Positions 1-10,800 of a stretch of 31,101 bases of DNA are shown one piece after another. The position numbers were made by a program, and so were the translations under genes. Position 1 is the first letter of the stretch; every line of letters starts with the position of its first letter. Where the stretch lies: assembly GCA_002284615.2 (NCBI GenBank), contig MU069634.1, positions 127,545 to 158,645 of the forward strand, written 5' to 3'. The DNA comes from Dunaliella salina. Its lineage: Eukaryota; Chlorophyta; Chlorophyceae; Chlamydomonadales; Dunaliellaceae. The notes beneath the pieces were generated by a model that saw nothing but the letters and a program-made list of their open reading frames with translations, ran no database searches and had not been told where the DNA came from.

Positions 1-559
1 GGACCATTCGAAAAGCTGCTGCATTGCTCACTCTTCATCCTGTGCAGTAACTCAGTCATTGTCAGGTTGCGAGCAAACATGCAGCACAGGGTGTAGAAGT
101 GAAAGTGATACAAAGTTCTATCCAGTCAAAAGCAAATCTTCACATCAGGTTAAGAAACCCTAAATTTCATGCATAAATGATGAATTCAAGTTCACATCTT
201 TATCGCCTTACAGGATGAGGGCAACTTCATGGTAAACATCTGAAAGCTTTTTCACCTCTACCAAGAATACGCTTTGGTCTGGTTGGAAAAAGAAGACTTC
301 CAATGCCAGGAATCCATGCAGGGGGGGACCATGCTCCTAGAAGACGGTCTTGCCCCAGAGCCAAGCAGCAGAGACTCCCAGCTTGACAAAAAGCATTGGT
401 GGGATGCTCACAGGCCAATGCGCTCAAGCATGCCTGACGCCCTGACCCACATGCATTCTAACTGGTATAAACTTAAAACGTGTTGCTCTCTGTAAACTTC
501 TGTAATTGTAAGCTCATTGAAGACCAGGAAAGAATGCCACACGCAAGGAGGTTGGTAGT

Positions 560-560
<1 letters not shown>
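1..560. other. No gene recognised
   Basis: Only short overlapping frames on both strands, none resembling a known protein. No repeats of note until the (AC)n tract. Confidence 0.5.

Positions 561-562
<2 letters not shown>

Positions 563-635
<73 letters not shown>
563..635. repeat. (AC)n microsatellite
   Basis: About 36 perfect AC units. Confidence 0.98.
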
Positions 636-639
<4 letters not shown>

Positions 640-889
640 TGTAGCATCAGAAAATTACCCCTTGCGCTGACAATCAGACCAAGCACACATGCATATGCTA
701 GGGTTACTTAACAGAGGTGGGCGACGAAGGCCTCAAACAGGGGTACTTATGAAATGTTCCCTTTGCAAGGTGGCCACACTTGGCACTTTTTGTGCTTAGC
801 ATCAACTGGTAGCTTAGCATCAACTGGTAGCCATAGCTCCTCAATTTGAAAGGGGCCACTCCTGCTATTTGCACAAATGTGAACCCTAC

Positions 890-1725
890 TTTTCGAGCAA
901 GCATCCACCATATCTGACCAGCCACTGTACCAAATTGGGTAATTTTTAATGATTTGGTGTCCTTGAACCGAAAAAACATCATTGCAAAAAAATGGAGTAA
1001 AAAGACCCAATGGTTGGTCAGATACTGAATTTCAGCCATTTCCCTTAGAGAAATCCAGCACTTTTCAGTTGACAACTTTCCACCCGGAATTTCTGCTTTG
1101 ACTTTTGATTTTTTCTTCAAGAGTTTGGTCTATGTTTCCTTTTCCTATTTATGAATTTACAGATAAAGCAAATGATGAAATCAAAAGGAATCTTTCGAAA
1201 AATTCAGGCATTGTAATTGAAAGAAAAGCTCAAGATATGTTTGATCATATTGTTGAAGTTTCATATGAAAGAGTTTATGCTCGAAATGTTGATGATCTTA
1301 TGAAGTCATTTTATACAAACCAAATTCAAAATCCATCTCCAACATTGAAAGATAAAATCAAAGCTATGCAACATTACAAATTTAAATTTTCACAAACTTT
1401 TGGCTAACCATTAAAAAAAAATCCATAAACAAAACACAAAACTTGATTCCATTTCATAATATGTGCTATATCTATATGCTATTTTAAGGGGGCCAAAAAG
1501 GTCAATTTTTGACCTCCTTCATTCCCACTTTTGAACATGCAGGATGTTAATATACCATACAAGGGTTATTAAGAAAATATTTTGGGGGTGAAAATGGTCC
1601 CGGGGTGGAGCTGTGGGTCATTTTAGGGTGATCTGTGGCCAGGAGAATGATCTGGGGTCAACCGATTTTCATCATTTTTTGGTGAAAGTGTTTTTTATTT
1701 GAATTATAATGGTTGGCCTGGTCAC
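890..1725 (+). repeat. Dispersed repeat, copy 1 (interrupted)
   Basis: Matches 21566-22005 in the same orientation in two blocks. 896-1060 contains CCAAATTGGG, ATTGCAAAAAAATGGAGT and TTTCAGCCAT. 1486-1720 contains GGGCCAAAAAGG, TTTTGACCTCC, GGGTGATCTG and ATGGTTGGC. The middle 1060-1486 has no counterpart. Probably a non-autonomous mobile element; the ends are not defined. Confidence 0.75.
1132..1407 (+). CDS. Unidentified AT-rich ORF inside a dispersed repeat
   Basis: 91 codons from ATG to TAA, with lysine-, asparagine- and phenylalanine-rich composition (begins MFPFPIYEFTDKANDEIKR). The codon choice is strongly AT-biased compared with the GC-neutral exons of this window. It lies in about 430 bp that is absent from a second copy of the surrounding repeat at 21566-22005, so it was either inserted in this copy or deleted from the other. 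I do not recognise the protein. It reads like real, possibly mobile-element or viral, coding sequence because it is open through low-GC DNA where stops should be frequent. No promoter or partner gene is seen. Confidence 0.35.
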   Translation: MFPFPIYEFTDKANDEIKRNLSKNSGIVIERKAQDMFDHIVEVSYERVYARNVDDLMKSFYTNQIQNPSPTLKDKIKAMQHYKFKFSQTFG

Positions 1726-1943
1726 AAGAGCTAAGCTCTCAAGGACTTTGAACTATATATTGACTGTAAAACTTGCACATGTTTGTGAGGAAGCTAACCG
1801 TTTTGAGGCCTTCGTAATTCACCAACCTGCAGGACAGCTTTCAACGCCAAACGCGATTGATCAGCCGCCATATCCGCAGCTGGCTGAGGGCAGTCCCTTG
1901 CCACAGCCCACCCAGACATCTGCATATTGTGGCGAGGCCATGC

Positions 1944-2127
<184 letters not shown>

Positions 2128-2388
2128 CGTGGTCGTTACATGCAGAGTGCCCACAAGAACTTCAAGCCTTTTCAGAAGCACGAGGGACTGCTGAATTCGA
2201 GTCCCCCTAGGAGATGATCAGCACTGGTGTGTTGAGCGTGATTTTTCACTGCAGTCTCGTGAGTGCAGCTGGTGATTTGATCACAACAGAATCCAAAGCC
2301 TTAACACGCAGCATTCCCAAGAAGAAGGATTCCCTCCCTTCTAAGTTTCCAAACCTGGCTGTCCACGCCTGGCTCCCCATGAGGTAGN

Positions 2389-2434
<46 letters not shown>
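2389..2434. repeat. (GT)n microsatellite next to an ambiguous base
   Basis: 23 GT units directly after an N at 2388, so the tract length is not reliable. Confidence 0.95.
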
Positions 2435-2437
<3 letters not shown>

Positions 2438-2587
2438 GAGCCACCCAGCGCATGAGTTATGCTCCCCTGTAAACAATTACCTGTTCTTCAACTCATTTAT
2501 GAATGACAAGATAGGACATGGGTAAGCAACTTGCCTTGACGTGCAGGTCTGCATGTTTGCAGAATGGGTAGAGTGGCAGAGTGAACC

Positions 2588-2945
2588 CTACATGGTGGCC
2601 ACAGTTGCAAAGCTCACAGAGGCTGCTCATGCACCCCCAGCAACAGAATTGACAAATACAAGAAACAATGCTGGTTGCATGGGCAGCATAGCTTCATAAT
2701 GGCCACAGCTGCAATGCTTGCAGAGGCTGCATATGTGCCCCAAGCAAGAAAACTAAAACTGACAATCCAAAGGTAGGGTTGGGTAGAGAGGGTTGAGCAC
2801 ATGGCAGAAGGGGGTCGAAGAGCCTCTTCCAGGTCTCTTTCGCCCTCTTTTTCAAAAAATCCTATTTGTCAACTTCTCAACCCTCTTTACACAGCCTCAT
2901 CCAGCAACAAGCTGGTTGCATGGGCAGCATAACCAATGCAGGTTC
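2588..2945. repeat. Degenerate tandem duplication of about 110 bp
   Basis: GTTGCATGGGCAGCATA occurs near 2673 and 2916, and GGCCACAG(C/T)TGCAA near 2597 and 2701, giving two and a half units. No coding potential is recognised from 2435 to 3385. Confidence 0.6.
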
Positions 2946-3385
2946 TTTGCGCGCAGCAGAAGGTTGTACTTTGTGCCGATACACAATCATGCTGATCCAT
3001 GCCTGGGATGCAAACAGAAATCGCTAAATGTTTGTTGAAGGAAAAACACAAATTGCAATGAACACATTGGGTCTTGATCTTGCTGCACTTAGTCTGCCTG
3101 GACACTGGAGCTCTCATGCTTGAAGTCCTGCATAAGCCCTGAGGAAATTGTATGTGTGATAGCACACTTCCTCTTGGTGGAGGAGACACTCACAAGAAAC
3201 CATGCCGGTTTGGAGCAAAGCCTGACCAGGCAAACTTTTTGCGCTGCAGTCAATGCACATGTTTACAAATGCTCAGGTAGCCCCAGTGTGCACCCACAGC
3301 TTCATTGCAATACATCCCATCACTGCATCTCATGAGACTGAGGGCCCTTTGCAGTGTGATCTTCAGATCACCTTCCAATGTGATT

Positions 3386-3850
3386 TTAACATACCTTGCT
3401 CTTCTTTAGCCTGTCATCACCCTGGACCATACCATTGCCGTCAGAGATGCTGACAACAGACGAGTTGCCTTTGCTCCACTTATATGGGTTCAAATTCTTC
3501 TCATCGTCAAATGTCCAAACCTTCCATCTATCTCGTGATGACATAGTCAAATTAGGTTGGGTATTGCTAAACACCCAAATGGACGGAGAATCAACCCAAT
3601 ATTCTTCAAATCTCGGAATAGGCTTGTTGTCAGCATCTCCAACAAGGTGTGTGAGGCTCCGACCCTTTCTCTCAAGCAGTTGTGCCTCAAGCTGCGACAA
3701 TGCACGCATTGTATGTTGAACCGAGCATTGGCAATGGTCACAGACTGAGTTGATGTAAGCATGTTCCGTGTGGCTTAAGGAATTGAAGACTTTGCATGAC
3801 AGCCTTCCGGATGCCGCATGGTTCTTCAGCCTGTAGTCTCCCTTGATCAC
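3386..3850 (-). pseudogene. CRESS-DNA Rep-like helicase fragment (endogenous viral or plasmid remnant)
   Basis: A 154-codon frame on the minus strand. Residues 91-109 read IWVFSNTQPNLTMSSRDRW and are followed by KVWTF. The pattern (V/I)WVF(A/S)N-x2-P-x4-(L/M)S-x-DRW-x-(V/I)W is what I know from motif C and the following arginine segment of SF3 helicase domains in Rep proteins of circular ssDNA (CRESS) viruses and related algal plasmids. The Walker A and B motifs and the N-terminal HUH endonuclease motifs are not visible upstream, so only a C-terminal portion survives. The frame is bordered by an imperfect 31-bp direct repeat (3399-3430 and 3820-3850). No intron or host-gene context. It could be a chance match, but the run of consistent positions makes that unlikely. 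Confidence 0.5.
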
Positions 3851-4790
3851 ATCTTTTCAGAATGCAAGCTTTTGCTGCATGACCTGCAAGCACATCTTGC
3901 AAAGCCCAGGGCCCACCTGGGTGTATTCTCCTCTACTGGATGGTGCCAAGGATTGCAGCACGACATCGTAGGCACTGCTTGCAACCTGGCTTGGCGGCTC
4001 ACTGAGTTGCTCAGTAGTTGGTGAGGGAGGGCTCCAATCACAGGGAACCATGTGCACCTCTGGGCGCAGTTCTGGTTGCGTAGTTGCTGCCACCTCCTCT
4101 GCACAGGGTATTGTTTCCAGGAGGACGGCGCGTTAGTACTCTCATTTCATTCACCCATGAAAAGATCCCATCGCAGGGCATTCCCATGTGCACCCCCTTG
4201 CCAAAACCTGGTTGCCCTATTCCGGCCGCTCCCTCTGTGCACATGTTATGGGCACAGTTGGGCATCTGTCTCTGGGAGCCTCGGCAAGCACGAACCTCGT
4301 AGAGACTCGGGGGGTCTGTTTGGCAGAAAGAAGGGACGGAATTGTGGCAGGCTCCACCAAAAATACGAGCTCAAGACCCGGCGAGTCTCTGAGAGGCGAT
4401 TTAAGTTGTTGGGTAAAACTACTTACCCATGGCTATTTATGGGAGGGCGAAGCCACTGCACCAACATCTCACAGGAAGCAATGAGCATGCTTGGTGAGAT
4501 GCCAGGCTAAGGTGCGCATTGAACCCTGGGCAAAATTGGAGCAATTGGCATTCTTACTGGCATGCCAGCCAGGACAGCAGAAACTCAGCTGACCTGTATC
4601 GTTGCTATGATCTAGATACACCCTCCAAGTACACAGCAATGCACCACACATCTGCATCCACATCTGAACACAGCGCTCATGGTGAGAAAAGGGCTGGTGC
4701 ATCTAGAGGCAAAGAGAAAATCCTAGGCCAGGCACCAAAATCATGTAATCCTACCGGCAGAACATGGTTCAGCTGCCCGACAGTACTCGA
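3851..4790. other. No gene recognised
   Basis: Frames up to 152 codons (4052-4510, plus strand) exist, but their products match nothing I know and have cysteine/histidine-rich, low-quality composition typical of chance frames. Confidence 0.45.
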
Positions 4791-4792
4791 GT

Positions 4793-4825
4793 AAGGTTTA
4801 GGGTTTAGGGTTAGGGTAGGGTTCA
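4793..4825 (+). repeat. Interstitial telomere-like tract
   Basis: GGTTTAGGGTTTAGGGTTAGG followed by GTAGGGTT: two TTTAGGG units decaying into TTAGGG/TAGGG. TTTAGGG is the plant and algal telomere type. Further degenerate GGTTAAG/GTTAGGGG motifs follow to 4865. Confidence 0.75.
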
Positions 4826-5157
4826 GAGTCTAAGGTTAAGCCTTATTTAGTGTTAGGGGTTAGCCTAAGTCAGCAGCCTCAGTGAGGACCATGCCCTTCA
4901 TGTACTCTGTCCACTCCATTTTTGTCCTCCACGCTTCGACCCTCACATTCCAACGCAAATATCACCCCACCTGTTTTCATTTCATCCCCCATCATAGCTG
5001 CTGCCCAGAACAAAATTTTGTTTGCATGTGATAGAATTCTTCAGTTTAATTAAATTACTTGGGTTTAAGCCGCCTATCGCCTATTGGGTTTTTTTTTCAC
5101 AAGAAGCCATGTGCTGACTTGCAAAAGGTGCAAGGGCAACAGACAGACGAGGGGCAC

Positions 5158-5411
5158 CCGTCAGGGCTGTCACTCAGAGCCATGAGTATCAGTCTTACTG
5201 CACAGAGCCATGCTCAGTACAATGTGCACATGACCATCATTCTTGGGGGTCTGCCATCTGTAGACCAGATATAGCCATAGGGTCTGTCATCTGTTGTCCA
5301 GATATCTTGTCATGTCATGTTACAAGCCAAAGGGTCATATCATGTCATCTTGTCATGTCATGTTATATCCATAGGGTAATATTTTGTCATGTCATGATAT
5401 AGCCATAGGTC
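5158..5411 (+). repeat. Outlying copy of the GTCATGTCATGTTATAG array and its flank
   Basis: 5158-5275 resembles the 7165-7345 duplication (both contain CAGTACAA(C/T)GTGCACATGACC). 5276-5411 holds four units of TTGTCATGTCATGTTATA with CCATAGGGTC. It is separated from the main array by about 1.2 kb. Confidence 0.8.
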
Positions 5412-6630
5412 AGGCCCCCAATCCTATGCCAAAAATGGAGGATATACTGCCAGACACGTTTAACGCACTTCTGAGTATGAGGGATTGCTTGTTTGAGGGA
5501 AAGGGCTAGTCTGGCATGTTGGGGAAGTGCGGAGGACACCTGGGTGTGGCTCAGGGGGAGCTCCCTGCATCAAAAACATGCATTTCTTCCATTTGGGCAC
5601 ACCAGTGCATGTTTTGAGGCGGCAAATGTTTCTCTATTAATATTTTTGCAATTAAGGAGCATAAGGTGTGCCCCATACCTGCACTTCTCGGTCACCCCCG
5701 GGAATGGCCATTTTCTGAGGGACCCTGCTCAGGCCCAAACTGCAGCAGCGAGTGTTTAGGCAGCCTGCTGGTAATATTACAAGTGATTTTGGGTTGTCGG
5801 GAGGACCCCTGAGGCTTGTCGGATTTTCATCGCGCGGACAGGCACACATAACCAGGGAGGTCTGGCCAGGCCCCGATAGGCCACCACCGCGCCCGCTGTT
5901 TGTCCTGGCTGATGCCTGGGGTTGTCATCATCAACATTGACACCGCGGGCTGTCATCTTGGGCGCCAGGGAGGAGCTGCTGGGCTCCGCAAAGTTGCTGG
6001 AGCTTATAACTCACAAGCTTTTGCTGTGCAAGACACATGCGAGGGAGTCAATTTAGTTTTCAATCTATTCTTCAAAGGATAGCATGACCAGAATTTGGGA
6101 TAGGGCTGGAATTTGTGAGTCTTGCATTTCTGGTTATATGAAGCTGCTTAAACCATTATATATTGAGCATTTTCTACATCACATGTGTGGGGCAGCGGAG
6201 ATTTAAAAGTTTTAAGCGTTTGAAATCCGGACCCCGTCCCAGCGACCTGCTGAAGCATCAAAATTTCATTGAATAGTATAAAACAGCCGTTCCCTGTCGT
6301 CATCACTCCTTTCGGCTGCCTTCCATGTACCCCCCAAAACAGCCCCCTGCCAGCTCGCATCAGGTGGTCACCAGTGCACTCAGGGACCATCCTGGGGACC
6401 ACCTGCAGGCTTGGGGGTGCAGCTGGAGGGCTTGGGCACACAGGGGGTGAGTTTTGCTGCCTGAGCTCACAAACATGCAGGCCTTGCGCACAGCATGCTT
6501 CACCAAATGGGACCAGCTCAACAATGAAAAATTGCTTTTTTTACTAGTTTTCAGGAGGTGTTCTCAGAATGGGCAGAGGTGGCCTGGCTGGCAAAAGGCA
6601 GGATATCACACAGGGATTGGGGGGCTGACC
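5412..6630. other. No gene recognised
   Basis: Short frames on both strands; no domain motif or splice-consistent exon series found. DPH6 downstream exons were looked for here on the minus strand without success. Confidence 0.4.
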
Positions 6631-6634
6631 ATAG

Positions 6635-7162
6635 GGTCTGTTATCTGTTGACCAGATATCTTGTCATGTCATGTTATAGCCATAGGGTCATACCGTATTA
6701 TCTTGTCATGTCATGTTATAGCCGTAGGGTTAATCTTGTCATGTCATGTTATAGCCACAGGGTCTGTCCTCTGTTGACCAGATATCTTGTCATGTCATGT
6801 TATAGCCATAGGGTCATATCATGTCATCTTGTCATATCATGTTATAGCCATAGGGTTATATTTTGTTATGTCATGTTATAGCCATAGGGTCTGTCCTCTG
6901 CTGACCAGATATCTTGTCATGTCATGTTATAGCCATTGGGTCATATCTTGTCATATCACGTTATAGCCATAGGGTTATGTCTTGTCATGTCATGTTATCG
7001 CCATAGGGTCTGTCCTCTGTTGACCAGATATCTTGTCATGTCATGTTATAGTCATAGGGTCATATCTTGTCATGTCATGTTAAAGCCATTGGGTCATATC
7101 ATGTTATCTTGTCATATCTTAAACATGAGTTTTAGCCATAGGGTTACATCTTGTCATGTCAA
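6635..7162 (+). repeat. Tandem array, core CCATAGGGTC...TTGTCATGTCATGTTATAG
   Basis: About 14 units of 30-48 bp. The longer form inserts TGTCCTCTGTTGACCAGATA, and a higher-order alternation of long and short units is visible (long units near 6630, 6760, 6890 and 7005). Confidence 0.92.
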
Positions 7163-7164
7163 TT

Positions 7165-7345
7165 GCCGCCTGTCCTGGCTGTTGATCCGATCGATGCCCA
7201 GTAGAACGCGCACGTGACCATCCTTCCAAAGGGCTTGTGATCCACTGACCAGACGTCCTATATGCCGCCTGTCCTGGCTGTTACTCAGATCAATGCACAG
7301 TACAACGTGCACATGACCATTCTTCTCGGGGGCTTCAGATCCATG
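7165..7345 (+). repeat. Direct duplication of about 100 bp
   Basis: GCCGCCTGTCCTGGCTGTT begins both units (7165 and 7263), followed by similar GTGACCAT / ATGACCAT segments. Related to 5158-5275. Confidence 0.85.
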
Positions 7346-7772
7346 GACTGGGTTACCTGGTTTGCCGCAAGTGTGCACTGCACAGATGCAAAATTGGGAT
7401 AAGCTTTCCCCTGTGTGCTGGGATGAGTTTGTCATTGCAGAGCATAGACCAATGCTCTTCACACAGCAATAAGCTTGGCTTGAACTATGAAGTCAGTGAA
7501 CCTGTGTATTTAAACCAGGTTCTTCTCTGGCTGGCTTGCCTTTGTCAACGCACTAACCTACAAAGTGACATTTATTCAGGCATTCTGTGCTCAGCTTACA
7601 TTTGATATAGAGTCAGGGAATTGCTTGGCGATGGCTGCCGTCCAATTTTTCCTTCTCATAGCTTACTAGCCCTCCTGAATCTGCTCTGAAGCTCATTGGC
7701 TGAAAAGTAGAGTTAAAGTAAAAAGCAATAAAATAATCCGGAGCCGCGCAGATCCGTACCACAGAGACAGAC

Positions 7773-7854
7773 CTGGGTCCTTTGGCTCCACATGGAACTT
7801 GGTGGGGTGCAGGTATCCTACTTGGGCAATAGAGCCTTCGCTGCAAATGACGAC
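7773..7854 (-). CDS. DPH6: DPH6 exon 5 (3' border tentative)
   Basis: Acceptor TTGCACAG|GTC continues LDEFE with VVICSEGSIAQVGYLHPTKF, the conserved segment after the ATP domain. The proposed donor GTCTGT after PKDP is weak. Without splicing, the frame runs on about 26 codons into a hydrophobic tail and stops near 7693. The true exon end is uncertain. Confidence 0.7.
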
Positions 7855-10800
7855 CTGTGCAAGGCGACAGTGAAAGACAAACATGAATGATCAGCATATG
7901 AGCGTTGTGGCACCTGTGACGGCATAACAAACAGTTTAAGGGCTAAGCCAGACGGATCCCACATGCTAAGCAGGTACAAGAAGGTACAAGCAGGTAGTGG
8001 GAACATGGCTGCATGCGCCAATTCGTGCATGCATGCACCCCAGGTAAGGCAGGTAGGGAGAAGGATGCATGCAGAGCAGCCACTGCGATGGTCAGCTCAT
8101 GCCCTTGCACTCTCAAGCCAGTGCAGAACTGCCTGGCATGTCCTTCTAAATCAACACTCGGCCAGGATGGTCCAGGCCAGCAGCCAGTTGCTTTGACTGG
8201 AGGCCTTCTTTTCCGTACGTGACTTTGAAACCTTACCAGTTGCCCCGAGTGCATGAACAGAAACACATCATCAAACATTCCAATCCATTGCTCTGCTCAG
8301 CCTGGAATGAGGCTTGGACGCACCATCAAAAGGCGCCCTCATGATGCGCACGCAGGCATCAGAAGTTGTCTCGCATGTCGTGTCCAATGATGATGAAGAG
8401 GACTGAGCATGGCAGTTGCTCAAAGCATCCTCTGTTCACGTCCTAACTGCTCACAGCATTTTCACCCTGATTGCTCTAAGCGTTCTCATCCCAATAGCTC
8501 AATTCTCATCCTAATTGCTCAGATTGTCCCCACCCTAATTGCTCATCTTAATTGCTCATCTTAATTGCTCATCCTAATTGCTCAGGATGTCCCCACCCTA
8601 ATTGCTCAAAGTGTCATTTGTCCTCATCCCAGGCACGCCTGCGCCTGGCAGGCATTACCTGCCCCCCAGCCACCCTCGCCTCAAGGAACAAAAAAGGCAA
8701 CACACTCACATGTGCCTGCAATTTCGCGGAAACGCAGTCCATGCGTTGCACTCACATGTGCCTTACATCTCACGGGAATCCACCACCCCATAAACTGAAA
8801 AGTTGCTCCAAATTTGTCGAAGTGAATGCACCCCAGGTTGAGGGCCGAACAGTCCAGCGCTAGGATGTCTTTTGTGGAAATCAACAACCCCATGGCAGCC
8901 CAGCCCCAAACTCGCCCAAGACAATGAGGCCCAGCTTGAACGCCGGGCAGTCCAGCGCTAGGTCATCTCTTTTATCTCTCTAGTGTGGAAATCCACATCT
9001 TCATAAGCTGAATGGCAGCCTCATCCCAAGCTCGTCCAAGACAATGCGCCCCAGCTTGAAGGCCGGGGAGTCCAGCGTCAGGATTCTGTTACCTCTTTTT
9101 TGCAGAAAATTTCAAAGAACCTTACAAGCTGAAAGGCAGCCTTACCTCAAACTCGTCCAAGACAATGCGCCCCAGCTTGAAGGCTGGGCAGTCCAGTGTC
9201 AGGGTTTCGTACTCCCCCCCCTCCCCACACACATTGGACCCAAACAAGCTGTTGAGGCGGTAGAGGGTGTGTTGGAGCTGCGTGATGCTCTTGCCCAAGT
9301 GCTTGTGGGGGTCGAGGCCCAGGGCTGCCACCTTGACGAAAATGGCGTGCAGCTGGCTGTCGATCATGCCCCTGTGTGTAAGGTTGTGGCAATACGCCCA
9401 TGTCACACTGTATCGCACCTTATGGTGCCATTACATGCAGCTGCTTGTCTAAGACGCATTTGTGGGATCCAGAATGTGACAGCAGCTGGGTTTGATGCTG
9501 TACCCTGTGTTTCCTCATTATAAATTGTGTGCTAGTGGGGTCGTTTATCTGGCAGGCTGCTTTGCGGCGTAAGGGGATCACTCATTAAACTATGAGCAAC
9601 CTCCTTGCGCTGCAGGGCAGTCCATCCCTTTATGTTGCCCCCAATTAGAGCTCTCTCTGTTGCAGCCGCATAATTGCAAGCCCTTCCACCGCCAGACAAG
9701 CTTGGGTATGCGCGCAGCAGGCCAGATGCAGGCCTGCCGCATTATCTGCAATCTTGGCCACATCGGGAAATTTCTGACTCGATGCAACGCAGATCTTCAG
9801 CGCATACAGCGAGAGTTGCCTCCTCATGTGGCTGGCTGGACACTTGCCCATTTCTGCTTTCATATACTGTCTAGCACTTGTTAGCAGGCTAGCATGTGTA
9901 ACTGGCTGGCACTCACACTCTTGACAGCAATTCTGAGCTTGCAGAATGCATCACATTGCACACAAAGACTAACCAGGCACATACAAGCACAGCAGGTGTT
10001 GGTATCAAGCAACTGGCGAAAGCAACAGGGCAGCTTTGCACACACCAAAGCACGCTCAGCTTTCGTCTACAGACGTATTTGAGACCTGGTTGCAGCCTCC
10101 CTGATCCTGCAGCCTTAACCTTTGAATGGCCTGCAGGAGAGCTGCATGTGTGCAGGCCAATCAAACTCTCCAGGACACACAGAAACAGGCCCCTGGACAC
10201 TGCGAGTTGTATGCAGAGCAGTCCATTCCCCAGGATGCACTCAACCAGGATCCTCAACTAAAAGTCTGCATGGTGCACCATGAAGCCAGTGAATTACACC
10301 CAGCTCCCCAGACTCAAATGGACATATGTCTGGCTCTTCAGGCTCTCCATGTTTGGATCGTGTGCTGCAAGTTCTTAACCTTTGGAGCATATGCTGCAGA
10401 CTCTTCACCTTTGGAGCGTGTGCTGCAGGCTCACCACTTTTGGAGCGTGTTCTGCATCATGAGTAGCATGCATACTACGAAGAAGCCAGAAGACTTGTAC
10501 ATGCGGGACATGAAAAAACAAGAACACTTTCAAGGGAGAGGCTGCTTGGGACTGATGACTGCGCTCACGAACAGAGAAAGGCTGCACACCTGAGCAGCGT
10601 GCGCTGTGGCATGTGCCACATGTACGCAAGAGATACCAAGCCCAAGCGCGCGCACACGTGCTCCACACGCAGGCGCTGGTAGTCGGAGGCGATGGCGCCT
10701 GAGGAGACGGCGGAGATGCAGGGGAGCGTGGCTTTGACATAAGCCAGAAGAAGGCTTAGGTCCTCCACCTCATCCCCTGAAGTCCGTGTGTACTGCAGGT

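Larger units (their letters stand above)
7855..9145 (-). other. DPH6 intron 4
   Basis: Between exons 4 and 5. Holds the exon-4-end array (8809-9082), a TAATTGCTCA tandem tract (8451-8612) and otherwise nothing recognised. Confidence 0.8.

Noticed and set aside
4052..4510. 152-codon plus-strand frame
   Set aside because: No recognisable domain, high Cys/His/Trp content typical of chance, and competing frames of similar length on both strands.
6635..7162. CRISPR-like array
   Set aside because: The units abut with no unique spacers of constant length and the genome is eukaryotic; it is an ordinary tandem array.
5158..7350. Possible DPH6 RidA-domain exons on the minus strand
   Set aside because: Frames here contain no G-x-Y-S-Q-A or related RidA motifs and much of the DNA is tandem repeat.
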